Shown: piece after piece, positions 26,201-38,400 of the stretch
Position numbering within the stretch: position 1 is the stretch's first letter
How the letters are laid out: each line of letters begins with the position of its first letter
DNA from: Argopecten irradians
Lineage: Eukaryota > Mollusca > Bivalvia > Pectinida > Pectinidae
DNA: 64,000 bases
Direction of reading: 5' to 3'
Assembly (NCBI RefSeq): GCF_041381155.1
Contig: NC_091147.1
Coordinates: 35,234,909 to 35,298,908 of the forward strand
The notes under the pieces: generated by a model
What the model was told of the DNA's origin: nothing
Seen by the model: the letters and a program-made list of their open reading frames with translations, nothing else
Databases searched by the model: none
Made by a program: the position numbers and the translations under genes

Positions 26201-29200
26201 AAATGAAACAGCTGTATATGAAAATTGACAAATTTTCATATACAGCTTATTAACGTCTTTACACAATTTATAAGCCAAATATTAATTCAATCTAGAAGTA
26301 ACATAATTTACAAATGAAATTTAAATAAAATTATACAGAAGAACCAACTGAACAAAATTAATCCATACATTATTGAATTATTATTGAGAGAATTCAATTG
26401 ATATTTATGTATACATTTCTACAGGTGAAAAATAATGTAACATATGTAAATATTATGGTCTTTAATTTAAAGATACTTAAAGAAACTCTATCACCAAAAA
26501 TTTATTTTTCCTTGATTCCAGACTTGTGCAGGTAATTAGATAACATATCAGAGTTACCAGCAGTGACTGATTGTAATTGACATGTAATCACAAGCCCTCG
26601 ACCTCTGAGTTGCCGAGTTCAAATCCCAAGTAAGGCATTTGCTATATGAAGAACTGACAGTTCAAATCAGTAGCTTCTGTGCGTGACTTAACTGGCATTA
26701 ATAAACCTGTCAGCACCAAGATAGTGTAATAAAGGGAAGTAACTCTGATAGATCCGATAATCAAGTGATATACCGTATTTGACCCAATATCAATTTCACT
26801 TGCTTTGAATTAAATGCAGACTGAAAATATGAAAGTTTTGTTACTGATTTCTTTGCAAATTGATTTATGGCTTTCTAGAATAATTTTATGAAAGGCAAGT
26901 CCAAATTTGTTTCTATTTTTTAAGAGCCCTGGGCACTTATTGGGAAGAATACGGTACCTACTAAAACTTTCTAATTCTTATGAATGTTTATTAACTCAGA
27001 TACTGTATTTTCCCTGTTAAGAGCGCCTCCTCTAATTAGGGCGCCCCCACGTTTTTTGCTGAAAAAATCAACTAATTTCATACAATTTTTGTGCCAGATT
27101 GTGACGATTTGTCTTTGCAGACGCTAATAAAATACTGTTTCACATCAATCTGATGCTTAACAGATATCTGATCAGCTATAAATTTATTGCATTGGGCAAC
27201 TTAGGACATCTTTGTCAAGTATTTACATATAGAAACAGCGAGAATGCCAAGTTCAAAACAAAACGTGTCACTTGAATGCCCCACACACATACAGTGGAAA
27301 TTGGTTGATACGAACTCGGATAATTTGACAACCCGGCTTATACGAAGTACTTTGCCGGTCCCGGCCGAATTCCCTCTTTATCTTTGTTTAAGAACTCGGA
27401 TAATTCAAATTTGGAAAACTCGAAGAACTCGGATAATACAAAGTAAATTTTGGATCCGAATGACAAAAATCATACATAAAATGTTCTTATAACTTGAAAT
27501 GAGATTTTTTGGACAACGTGTTTGCCAAAAATGCTGATTTTTTTCTCCATAAATCTGCTGTAGAACAGCATTTCAAAATATATATCTCGTTTTATTGTTA
27601 TAATTTTGCAACTACAATCGGCGATCTCTCTTGTTCACATCATTTTAAGCCATGGAACTGGTCTTACTAAGTAAAGAGATCGTCAGTAGACATGATAACT
27701 CACTTAATTAGAACACTCGGATAACTCGAAGTTTTATCTCGGTCCCTTAGAGTTCATATTAACCGAGTTCCACTGTATGGATGAAGACTAACTGGCAACA
27801 ATATTTTAGCGATGTCTATACAGTTTTTATGAAAACTTCTGTATATCTATGATAAAGGTCCTAAATAACATGAATGTTATCATTTCTAAGCATTTTATTG
27901 TGTACTCTTGTCGGTATTTCCCATCTGCCACAAAACGAAAGTAGTGATCGAAAGCACCGTCCGCCATTTTATGTACGCATGGTAAACAAACGGGCTAGCA
28001 TGAAATGCCAAAATTCCGTGAAACAGACATATTTAACCAATGTTTAATACTTCTGGTGCATACATTTCTTCATAATTATGTAATTTCAATACTTACTTGA
28101 CATCAAAATGTAAGTTGGTTATAGCAAGTTTCAGAAAAAAACGAAACTAAAAGCAAGATGACTATAGTCTGTTTCAGAAAAAAACATCTAAAAATGGTCT
28201 CAAATAACGGTGCCCCCCCCCCCCTAAGCCATTTACCCGCGCTGCATGGTGCCCTCATTAGGGAAAATACAGTAATATATGAGAGAATTTGAATGTACAT
28301 ATACTACCAAGGGCAATACTGTATCTATACACAAAACTTTCACCATTCACTATCAGATCTAGATGAACCAATGCCTCAAATTGGTCTTATATGTACTATA
28401 TGTAAAGAGGAGATCACTCTGGGAATTGTCTTCTTCTACATGCTAAAATAAAATTTATAAAGCTGTCAACTCTCTCCTATGGCTTTGCTTCCCTAATGTT
28501 GTTAAAAATTATGAGCCAATCAAAATCAAATACTTAAAATAGTGGTAGGCCTTACTTGATTTGTTATCATAGGTTCAACACTGAAACTATTGCACTGGAT
28601 CCATAATTCTTCTGCATTCAATTTGAGGTTGTCTAACTTGATAATATCTAAATATCTTTATTGTACTTTGAATTCCTGATTCATTAAAACATTATTATAT
28701 TCCCATCACCAAATATTTGTTTTTAACATGCATGCATAGATATTTTAACCACTGACCCCTGCCTCTTCAGATTCTTTCTTCTGTGAAATGAAATAAAGAA
28801 AGAATTGGTCAACATCAGTCATACATGTATATATATATAGATTCAACAAGAAAATACCTCAACACACTGCTTTAACATTTAATTAATGTTTTGACCTCCA
28901 CATTTAAGGTAGCCATTCATTACCATGTAATACTAAAATTGAATGACTTAAAGTGACTTGTTTTCAAATTAAACTGAAAGGACAAAGGCAACATTAGGAT
29001 TCTAATATATATTACACTATAATGTTATGCAGATTGCAGTCTTTATTAAATATCTTTATTGAGGATAATATATATATATATCAGTCTGTATTAACTCCGT
29101 TACCCCCAATGACACATTTAAACTCTTCTAGTTCAAAGGCTGGAATAGTTCATTATGAGATTACAGGAGTAAATGAGTTAATTATGGCCCAATTAAATTT

Positions 29201-31536
29201 TCCAGATCATTTTTTTTTTTTTAATTTTTATAGATTTGAAATTGTCAATTGACAAATCTTAGATCTAAAGTTTGTAAAACAGCAAACAATACAAAAATGA
29301 TAATAGAACATTAAATAAAAACAAAAATGGTTTATTGGTTGATATAAGTACATAACATGTATAGCGATCACAAGTCTGTTTTACAAAACCAGAATTAAAT
29401 AAATTTCAAAAAGTATGAAAGTCCAATAAAGGACTCTAGATATTAATCAGCATGGTTGTGAAAGCGAGAATCACAGCAATTTAATTACATGTATGAAATT
29501 TGAAATGTAAGATTTAACATGTTCACGCAAAAGTATCAAAAACTGTTAATCTCATTATATATATATGTACAAACATTAAAAAAATCTGAATGCTTAATAA
29601 GACAATTAGTACAAATAAAGTGATTAGTGAAAAGAAATTATAAATATTAAAATTTCCATTAATGAACACAATTCCACAAAGTGACATTTGTTTAAGGAAG
29701 CCAGCAAAACCACAGGGACTTGTAACGTAGGTTGTGAGAAAGTCTGCTGTGTATACATGTGTACTATGCACTATATAAAAGGACAAGGGAACCAACGACT
29801 CGCTTGGAAGAGGTACACCTGCCTCTACAAAAGTCGCCCATATTCCGTCAAACATGGATAAATATGTAGATATTTAATACCAATATATTCTTAAATAAAT
29901 TTTCGACGTGGAAAAAAAACTTCAAACACGAAATAATATATTAACATACCTTTATTTCACTATGAACGTGGAAAATGCAGTCAGATATCACCGATGTTGT
30001 TTTGCCTGTCCAGTAAAATCTAGGTCAAAAGCACTCATATTCCCTTGTAACAAATTTTGAATGCATTCATTTCACTTTCTGGTGATATTTTCCCATTGCA
30101 AATACAAATAGGCTATCTCTGATAACTCTTTCATTAATCCAATCCAACAGCTAAGCGAGGAATCACACTTTTTTTTTATCCAGGCACTTGACTCTTGTTC
30201 GTATAATCCGCCATATTGTAATTGATGATGGGTACCTTTTTCGTGTACTCGCCCTTACCCGATACTGCACTGAAATTCTGTACCCAGACTCTGTATAAAT
30301 TAAGTTTCACTGTTTAAGTTCTTAGAAGAACCTTTATTTGAGATGTATGCATCATTAGTTGAAGAATCTAACTTAAATGGAGACTCTAATGTTGTACTTG
30401 ACCGTTACCAGATTGATATTGTAGCTTTTAGTGTACAGACACCGGGTATATGGTGTTTCCAGTCCGGGTCCGGGTATGGGGTACACAATATCCACACAAA
30501 CGCTTTTAACCTAGATTTCAGTGGACATGCAAAACGACATCGGTGATATCTGACCGCATTTTCCACGTTCATAGCGAAATAAAGGTATGTTAATATATTA
30601 TTTCGTGTTTGAAGTTGTGTTTTCCATGTTGAAAATTTATTTAAGAATATATTGGTATTAAATATGTAGCATATTTATCCATGTTTGACGGAATATGGGC
30701 AACTTTTGTAGAGGCAGGTGTACCTCTTCCAAGAGAGTCGTTGGTTCCCTTGTCCTTTTATATAGTATATATATAGTACACATGTATACACAGCAGACTT
30801 TCTCACAACCTACGTTACAAGTCCCTGTGAGCAAAACGCAGACTAAAAGGTACCTTATACACAAGTCTTCCAAACAAGGACAGAAACTGATATTTAAATA
30901 TAGTCGAAAAAAAGGATTCCACCTAATAGAAGAAAAGTTTATTTAAGTGATCACCATAATTTATGATTATCACACCAAAAAAGAAAACAAAGGCAAATTA
31001 AGCTTTTAGAATATAGATAATACAAAATATTACATGTGTATTTAATAATAGATCAGAAACATACTGAAGACATTTTTTTTCTGATCATTCATCAATGTAT
31101 ATTTTGTCCATTTTTTTTGCATTTTATTTCAATTTATTCAATACGTACATTCAAAACTTGAAAAGACAATGGATTATGATCAGAGAAGTACAGATACAGC
31201 AATGTGTGTGTAACACTGACCTGGAGGAAGGGGGTGGCAAAATGTGTGTCAAATATATGACAGTCTAAATTTTAAGTTAACCATGACTGTCAAAACTGAG
31301 CTGTTTGTTGTTTTAGCCATACATCAAAGTCCTACACAATCGAAATGCACAGCTAAATTAGCAAATGTCTGAATGCCGGTTTGGTACCGGGTTTTTCACA
31401 TATGGTAGGTAGTTTGACATGTTGCTATCCGGCACTACATAGTGTCTACATTTTCTTTGCCGGGGAGAAGAGATAACTGTTGTTGTCAGATGAGGCTAAG
31501 GACAAACAAACATGAACGTAAACATACCTGAGCCAT
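23225..31536 (-). CDS. SPCS2: Signal peptidase complex subunit 2
   Basis: Complete six-exon gene on the - strand: complement(join(23225-23408, 23758-23892, 24556-24716, 25177-25260, 28757-28780, 31528-31536)), 597 bp, 198 aa. The product is the SPCS2/SPC25 subunit of the ER signal peptidase complex, a non-catalytic membrane protein that supports signal-peptide cleavage and contact with the Sec61 channel. Family hallmarks in order: KPVKIDKWD near the N-terminus, first membrane segment [19 protein letters not shown], the signature [14 protein letters not shown], second membrane segment ([17 protein letters not shown]), then [31 protein letters not shown], and [17 protein letters not shown] near the C-terminus. 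It is somewhat shorter than the human protein (~226 aa) because the N-terminal extension is short. Exon 1 encodes only Met-Ala-Gln and exon 2 eight acidic/basic residues. The exon 3 donor GTATCC is weak, but the phase closes as Ser-Tyr-Phe-Val. It is divergent from IFT81. Confidence 0.95.
24004..24105. mobile_element. Short MITE-like repeat
   Basis: GTCAAACCTGTCTAAAATGACC on the left and GGTGGTGTCCAGGTTTCATT on the right form a degraded inverted pair (CAAACCTG / CAGGTTT). It resembles small palindromic elements common in bivalve introns. It is in the SPCS2 intron between exons 3 and 4. Confidence 0.45.
26570..26720 (+). mobile_element. Degraded tRNA-derived SINE fragment
   Basis: ACAAGCCCTCGACCTCTGAG, GAGTTCAAATCCCAAGTAAG and GGCATTTGC parallel the B-box region of the intact SINE at 57235-57448 (GGTTCGAATCCCATGTGG). 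The A-box side is not clear. It is in an SPCS2 intron; edges are approximate. Confidence 0.45.
27003..28272. mobile_element. TA-flanked non-autonomous DNA transposon (outer element)
   Basis: Left end TA-CTGTATTTTCCCTGTTAAG and right end CATTAGGGAAAATACAG-TA are inverted. Next inward, GAGCGCCTCC on the left and GGTGCCCTC on the right are also related. The ~1.27 kb body has no transposase frame and contains a second TA-flanked element at 27292-27775. It lies in the SPCS2 intron between exons 2 and 3. Confidence 0.7.
27292..27775. mobile_element. Pogo/Tigger-like MITE nested in the outer element
   Basis: It begins TA-CAGTGGAAATTGGTTGATAC and ends TTAACCGAGTTCCACTG-TA, with repeated ACTCGGATAA words near both ends. 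CAGTGGAA...TTCCACTG ends with TA duplication are typical of pogo/Tigger non-autonomous elements. No transposase is left. Confidence 0.7.
29091..29182. mobile_element. ~90-bp palindromic MITE, copy 1
   Basis: TTAACTCCGTTACCCCCAAT at the left and GGAGTAAATGAGTTAA at the right are inverted. The interior GACACATTTA-AACTCTTC matches copy 2 at 37705-37794. It is in SPCS2 intron 1 (between coding exons 1 and 2). Confidence 0.65.
29711..30829. repeat. Large inverted repeat, ~320-bp arms around a ~460-bp spacer
   Basis: The left arm (about 29711-30032) and right arm (about 30500-30829) match in inverse orientation over nearly their whole length, with few mismatches. For example ACAGGGACTTGTAACGTAGG on the left has its complement CCTACGTTACAAGTCCCTGT on the right, and TTAACATACCTTTATTTC pairs with GAAATAAAGGTATGTTAA. 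The spacer has no recognised coding content. Short antisense and sense frames in the arms mirror each other and are not taken as genes. It is inside the first intron of SPCS2. Confidence 0.85.
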
Positions 31537-31880
31537 TTTAAACGTCAAATAACCAGTGTACCCTCTTTGGTTTTCAACAGCTGCCAAACCAAAACCGGAA
31601 GTACACGTTATAATAGTCGCAATACGAAAATATTCTAAAATAAGATACTTAGTTTTATATCTTTTATTGATAAGACAATATACAAATATATTAAATAAAG
31701 TTTACAAATATAAATTGACGTGGATAAATACAGTATTTGAGAATAAGCTTGAGTTTTTAAATTTGATTAGAGATTACCGGAAGTGGCCACCGGAAGTATT
31801 CAAAATATCCGGGCACTGGAATTCCGGGCAAAAGGACTCGATCAGCTACAAGAAACATCTGTTTACATTTAGACAAGGTA
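31537..31880. promoter_or_regulatory. Probable bidirectional promoter of SPCS2 and IFT81
   Basis: It lies between the SPCS2 start codon (31536, - strand) and a likely non-coding first exon of IFT81 whose donor is AGACAAG-GTAGTT (31877). It contains CCGGAAGT at 31595-31602, 31777-31784 and 31790-31797, the consensus of ETS/GABP factors commonly found in bidirectional promoters. No TATA box is evident on either side. No clear RFX X-box was seen, though one would be expected for a cilium gene. Confidence 0.6.
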
Positions 31881-32462
31881 GTTTAAGTGGTTAAAAGTAA
31901 TTTCTTATATCAACCTAAGCAAGGAAATATTTAGTCAGCACCTTTGTCTTCTCAAATAATCCATGTATGTCGTTGTAAGCTCAGAAATGAACATGCTTGA
32001 CAACAGAAGAGCGTCGTCAGTTACCAAACTCTCTGAGTGATTTCCAAAAAACTTATGTAGCCAACAGTAGCCTTTCAGTCCGATAAAAAGTGATATCGTT
32101 ACAGAATCGTTTTACATATTTATTTACTTATGACTACTTAATATCTTTATCTATCTCTTACTGCTCCAACAAATGGCACTTGGCTCCTGCCTTTAATGGT
32201 TAAAAAGTAATATTTTGTCAAACTAGTCTACATGTATTTGATAACAAAAATTATTATCAGAATCAAGATACATGTAATGTTGTCCAATTATTGATGGTGT
32301 ATAATAATTTTGTTTCTTTTTCATGTTGCGGTTGTTACTAGTGATAAATTAAAATCATCATGCAGATAAAATTGTGTCCATTAATGCATTGTTGTACATT
32401 TTTCGTTTGTTTGTTTGTTAATCTTTCTTATTTTATTGTTTCAGGACATTGTCAATGAAAAA

Positions 32463-35400
32463 ATGAGTGAACAACTGAAATATATTGTCCAGGAACTGGC
32501 TAAGGAGCCATTCAACAAGAAATATAATTTGATCTCATTTGACTCCTTAGAAAGTATACAGCTGTTACAAGTTCTCAATGATGTATTGGCGGTCATTGAT
32601 CCTAAGGTTTGTTTTTATCATTGGTAATAGATAGTGGAATATGTAGATCATACATTGATTTGTCTTTGACCACTGGTGAAGGGTGCCCCAGTGTTACCTA
32701 ACTATTTATAAGATAAGAAAGATCAGATATATTTTATTGAAGTGTTACACATTTAAAATACATCACATCACAGACATACATACAGTGTAAAAGGAGCGGG
32801 TCGGTGTGACTTGTACATAGTGTTAAATATGGTCTCTGTCACTCAGCTGACGGAGTATGCTTCTTTGGCTCAGTTGGTAGAGCTGTAGATTTCCACGCCG
32901 GAGACCCGGGAACGATTCCTCAATCCTGGTCAGGGCACTTGACAGGAATGTGTATTCTCCCTGTTCTTCTACATTGGCGCCCAACTAAATAACCCATTGT
33001 AGGTGGTTAAAGAGTCTCGGGTTGAGATTTAGGAAATCTCAAGAAAAACAGGGGGAGTAGTGTTAAAGGAGCGGGTCGGTGTGACTTGTACATAGTGTTA
33101 AATATGGTCTCTGTCACTCAGCTGACAGAGCATGCTTCTTTGGCTCAGTCGGTAGAGCCGTAGATTTCCACGCCGGAGACCCGGGTTCGATTCCTGGTCA
33201 GGGCACTTGACAGGAATGTGTATTCTCCCTGTTCTTCTATAACAGTACATAAAACAAATTAAAATGTCCAGCCCACTTATGAGACACTAAGTGTCACACT
33301 AAGCATCGGTATGGCTATAAAAAAGAATGGTTTTGCTGGATGTTACCATGAAAATATTAATAAGTAAAAAATGGCCACTTATTCCAATGTTATCATTTTT
33401 GCAATATAACATTTAAATATCAGTCTTGTCATAGATTATATGGGTCATATGCCATTATTATTACCATAAAATAAGGTGAATACTGTGATCGTGGCTTTAT
33501 GAATATTAGGGCTGGATCGAAACACCGATATCCTGGTTTGTACCAGTATTTGCGCTTGGGTAAAAATAAACATGAGTACAATTCAGCAGAGCACATGACA
33601 GCTTGCATTTGGCATGACAACTATTTTGTTCAAAAGATGTCTTTAGATTTCACAATATCGGTAACAATTTTAACATGAAAAATATCGTCAATATGTATCG
33701 TGTATCATATCAGTGTATTGCCAATACGTATTGTATTGTATTGGTTCCGCTGTTCCAATACGTATACCTAGCCCTAATGAATATATCAGCACAATAAATT
33801 AAAATGTCCAGTCTAAACAGACTTATGACTCAAAGAAAAAAATAATAATAAAAATAAATTGGTACACATGTAGATAAATAAAGTAAGTGTTAGCAATAAG
33901 TTGTAATATGTGTGATGTGATGTGTTACTTATGGTAAGAAATTAATTGACTTTAGTTAAAGTTTATAATTGCTTGCATGTACATTGATTGATATTTTCTT
34001 TGCTTTCAATTCACACACCAGTTAAATTTTAGAATTCCTTAAAAACAAATTATGAAACTTTCAGCACCATGACAGGTGTGTAATTGTGTCGCCTGCAACG
34101 CAAGGGCGACATTGTGTCGCCTGCAACGCAAGGGCGACACTTAGGTATCACTATGTCGGCGTCTCGGAAACGGTTTCCGTGCGATAACTTAATTAATCAT
34201 TGTCCGATTTCAACCAAATTTAGTATATTGCTTTATATCAATGAGATTTCGGACAAGGATGACAATGGTCAAAATCCGTTAATATTTGCAAGAGTTATGG
34301 GACTTTAAATTCGTAAAGACAGATAAATCCATGGTTTCCGTTCGATAACTAAAATATTTATTGTCCTATTTCAACAAAATTTCATGAATTGCTTTATATC
34401 AATGAGATTCTTATCAGTTCAATAATGGTCAAAATCTGTCAATATTCGCAAGAGTTACGGGACTTTAAAATCGTCAAAACATGGTTTCCTATATATAACT
34501 TCAGTATTTATTGTCCAATTTCAACCAAATTTGGTGTACAATGTATTGCTTTATATCAATGAGATCTAAGATGGGTTTAATACTGGTCAAAATCCATCAA
34601 TATTTGCAAGAGTTACAGGATTCGATAACTTCTTCAAATTATTAACAATATTTTCAACTCAGAATAATTATTTTATGTGATGCTGTGCAGGCGACACATC
34701 CACTTCCGTGAAATTTTTGTTTGTAATTACGAATCATTCTCTAATTAAAACAGTAATTTTTGTTGACAACTTGTGTATTTTGTATAAGATATTTTAATTT
34801 ATTTTGATCACTTTCAGGAAATGGAGTTGGTAAAAGATTAATCTGCCATTTAAAGTTTATGTTGTTGTTTTTTAATGCTGGAGTTTATTGTTATCTTTTA
34901 TTTTAAATATTTACAAATATTTTCTCCGTACTTTGAATTTTTAAATTTTTTTTGTGTTAGTTACAGACTCATGTTCTTGTGCTTTTTTCATTGTTCATTG
35001 ATAAAATCTTGAAAAAAATATTTAACTCAATTATTTTATATGAATCTTTAAAAGAATGAAATATGTTTATTAAATGTCTTAAAGATGCTCCACTGCTGAC
35101 ATACATGTAGCATAAATGATACTCATCCTTTGAACAATAATTGGTGTTTAAAGTTGTATGGTCTATCACTTTCGCTCTTTTTGTCATAGTAAAAACTGTT
35201 TAAGTGTTATACACATTTTTCCCCGTCTGTCCGAGGTTTAAACTTTCTACTTTTACCACTTTTTATAAAGTTGCAGCACTGGAAGTATTTTTAATTATAG
35301 AAGTAAAAAATCTTTTTAACGTGTACACGTCAAAAATAAGCTCGAAAGGTGCCGAATCATTCCGAACTCTTCCGAACATCGTCGCGACAATCTCGAAGTA

Positions 35401-38400
35401 ACACAAGAGTTGTGAAACCAAATGTCAACAATTTTTTTCATAAACAAAGCATGCGGTCGACCTCAGCAGACTGGATCTACAAAGAAAATAATGCTTGCAC
35501 ATTACAATATTTTGTACACACAATATTGAATTACGGCAATGTGTGAATTAGATGTTTCAAATACTCGCTCTGTGGACATTACCAGCAGGATTTACTCATA
35601 TTAGCCAGAAGGAAAACGTAAACAAACACATGTGCGCTTACGCTAGTTACCTGGATCACCACGTGCAGGACTTGTGGACACAAGTCACGCGGTACGATTT
35701 GGAATGCCGACAAAAGCCGAAGGTACTGAACATGGCGGTGATTGAAGGCGCAGTATTCAAAACCAGGAATATATGATCCCTAGATTTCGGCGCTCTTATA
35801 GGCCGACATATTCTTTTGGGGAGCTTAATCAATAAGTTACATGTGCATGTTTAAATATCAAATGTTTAAGCAATATATCGTTACAGTGAAAATTACCAGA
35901 AATACAACTTTAATCGTGTATATATATATATGTCTAATTAACACAAAAAATAATATAAAATAATTTGTTTTGCCTTTGGTGCATGCGCAATCAGTACATT
36001 ATTCCATATAGGGTATATTGCCACAGAATTTTTTCGGGATACAATTTATTATTTTTTATATTTTTAACTTCAAGTAAAATTAGAAGCTCAAACTTTTTAA
36101 TGATAGTGGTGTAAAGTAAGTAATTCTTGTAACTGAAGAAAAATACTAAATTGTCTGCATCTATTTTTAATAGAAAAAAATATCATTTGTCAGTGGTGGA
36201 GCATCTTTAAAACAAATCACCATTAAGAAAAATATATTTCATTGGTATTTATAACCGATTCTGCACAAAGTAATAATTTGCAACGTTTTGCAAATATATG
36301 ATGTAAAATACTAATTTTGAATCCATGTATTTGATTTCTGTATGATCTCGTTATAATAACATTTCAGCAACAAATTGATATCCGAGAGGAGAGCTCTGAC
36401 CAGACTGCCATTAGAATATTCCACATGCTAAGAGTACTGAAATACAAACCCCCAACAGAGTAAGTATTTATCGTGTATTGGTATCAGGATTTATGCTTGG
36501 TGTTCCATAAATATGGTCCTTCTCAGATAAAATGGTGTCCCCTTATGGTGTACACCAACTTTCTATCGCCCAGCTTCTTAATTTCACGATTTCCATTTTA
36601 AAACAAGTTCATGAAAAAAACATTCACTGATTTTAAAAAATGATTGGAAATTCCTATCAGAATCAATGATGTACAAATTAAAATGTAGATGTTAGTTCGC
36701 AGATATAAACTTTTGCAAATTTACTTGGATGGTGAAAGTAAATTGCTCGCCACAGAAGAAAGTTGGTTTACAATCATTGAAATGGGTTTTCAGAAAAAAA
36801 GTGGGGTCCTTGCTATGCTTAAAAAGGATATGGGGATGGCTTATTGTAGATATGTTATTGTATCAAATATTCTCACTAATGCAACCCATTTTAAATTTTT
36901 GTTTTCTTAACCTGTCTGAATTATCTCCCCCTGGCTCAAAATCCAGATTTGAGTGCATATTTGTTGTATATATTTATGATACATGTAATACACAAACCAA
37001 ATTAAAACATATCAATTTGAATTATCAAATATAAGGAAACAAATTTACTTCTTATAATTATAAGTGTTCCAGCAGGAAATTTATTTACCATATTCATAAT
37101 GTTAACTGTCTCTACTACAAATTTTCAGCTACATAGCCAGCGTCAAGGAAATGAACTGCAGTGTACTGTTCAAGTCACCATCTTGCTACCATCTGGTTAT
37201 TCAAAACACTCACTATCTATGACGTCATAACACAATGCCATCATCCAAATAATGCATCATTTCCTTGACAAATTTGGAGTGGAGACAGTTAATTTATGAA
37301 AATTATTTGGAAACAAATTGTTACGTAGTTAGTTGTACATGTATTATAGATCTACTCAGGTAGAACTCTTTAAAAGAATTACAAGACAACTTTATTTAAA
37401 ATATCAATATTTTGAGTTTATATTATATAAATTATATATTCAGACATTATATAGACCTGATTCATTACTTACCTTAATGAAACCTATGCATGTCTTTCAA
37501 GATATTCCATTAGCCCTGATTATCTATGTATTATATCTTTGATATAAGGTATTCATTGATATTCTTTTTATTATTTTATAAATGGTTGTATTTACTTTAT
37601 CATATCTATTTGTGTCACTGTTACAGAGACGTGTAAGTACTATTTTCTATAACAGACACTGTATGCAGTGGTAGCTGTGTCACATTAAAATCCTCTTAGG
37701 TCAATTAACTCATTCACCCCTGAAGACACATTTAGACTCTTCCAAATCAGTATTAGATTGGTCCATTATGAAAATTCAGGGGTGAATGAATTAAGACTGT
37801 AGTTGACTGAGTGTGCTTTAACTGCTGCAATCTCACTGCTTCACTGGCACAGGGCTTGAATTTTAGATACATTTGTAGAACTGGTGTGGGGTTTGCTGTT
37901 AACATGTACATGTAGCTTTCACTGTAAGCAAAAATGTCTTATCAAATACCTGCTATGTAAATTGAATTGGGCATAGTATCACTCATGACTGTTTAATCCT
38001 CTTCTGTTTCTTAGTTTCTCTTGTTCTTCTTTAAATTGTCAGTGCATTTCTGTCCTTAATAATTAAGTTCCTCCAACGGAGTGGAGAACTTATTGTGTTT
38101 GCTCTTTTTCTTATTCTTCTTCTGGTTCTTTTTCCGCCACTACTTTGTCCGACCATTTTCTCGAAAACCATGAAATTTTGCAAGGTCATATTCGGTGACC
38201 TTCAGATGTGTCCACCGGTTTTATTTTTTCCCACCAGCATCGAAGATGGCCGCCACAGCCATTCATTGTTCAAAATTGAACTGTTTATATATATTTAACT
38301 ACTTGTTCGATTTGCCTTGAATTGGTTTTAATATGCAGTTAAAATTAGATTCTAATTTTTTAAAGTAAAAAATAGCATAATTATGAGAAGAAAAAAAATT

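Noticed and set aside
29523-30873. Frames on both strands starting [13 protein letters not shown] or nearby
   Set aside because: They fall in the two arms of the large inverted repeat and mirror each other; no exon links to SPCS2 fit.
33141-33200. Apparent tRNA gene
   Set aside because: It is part of a duplicated SINE unit and does not fold into a full cloverleaf by eye.
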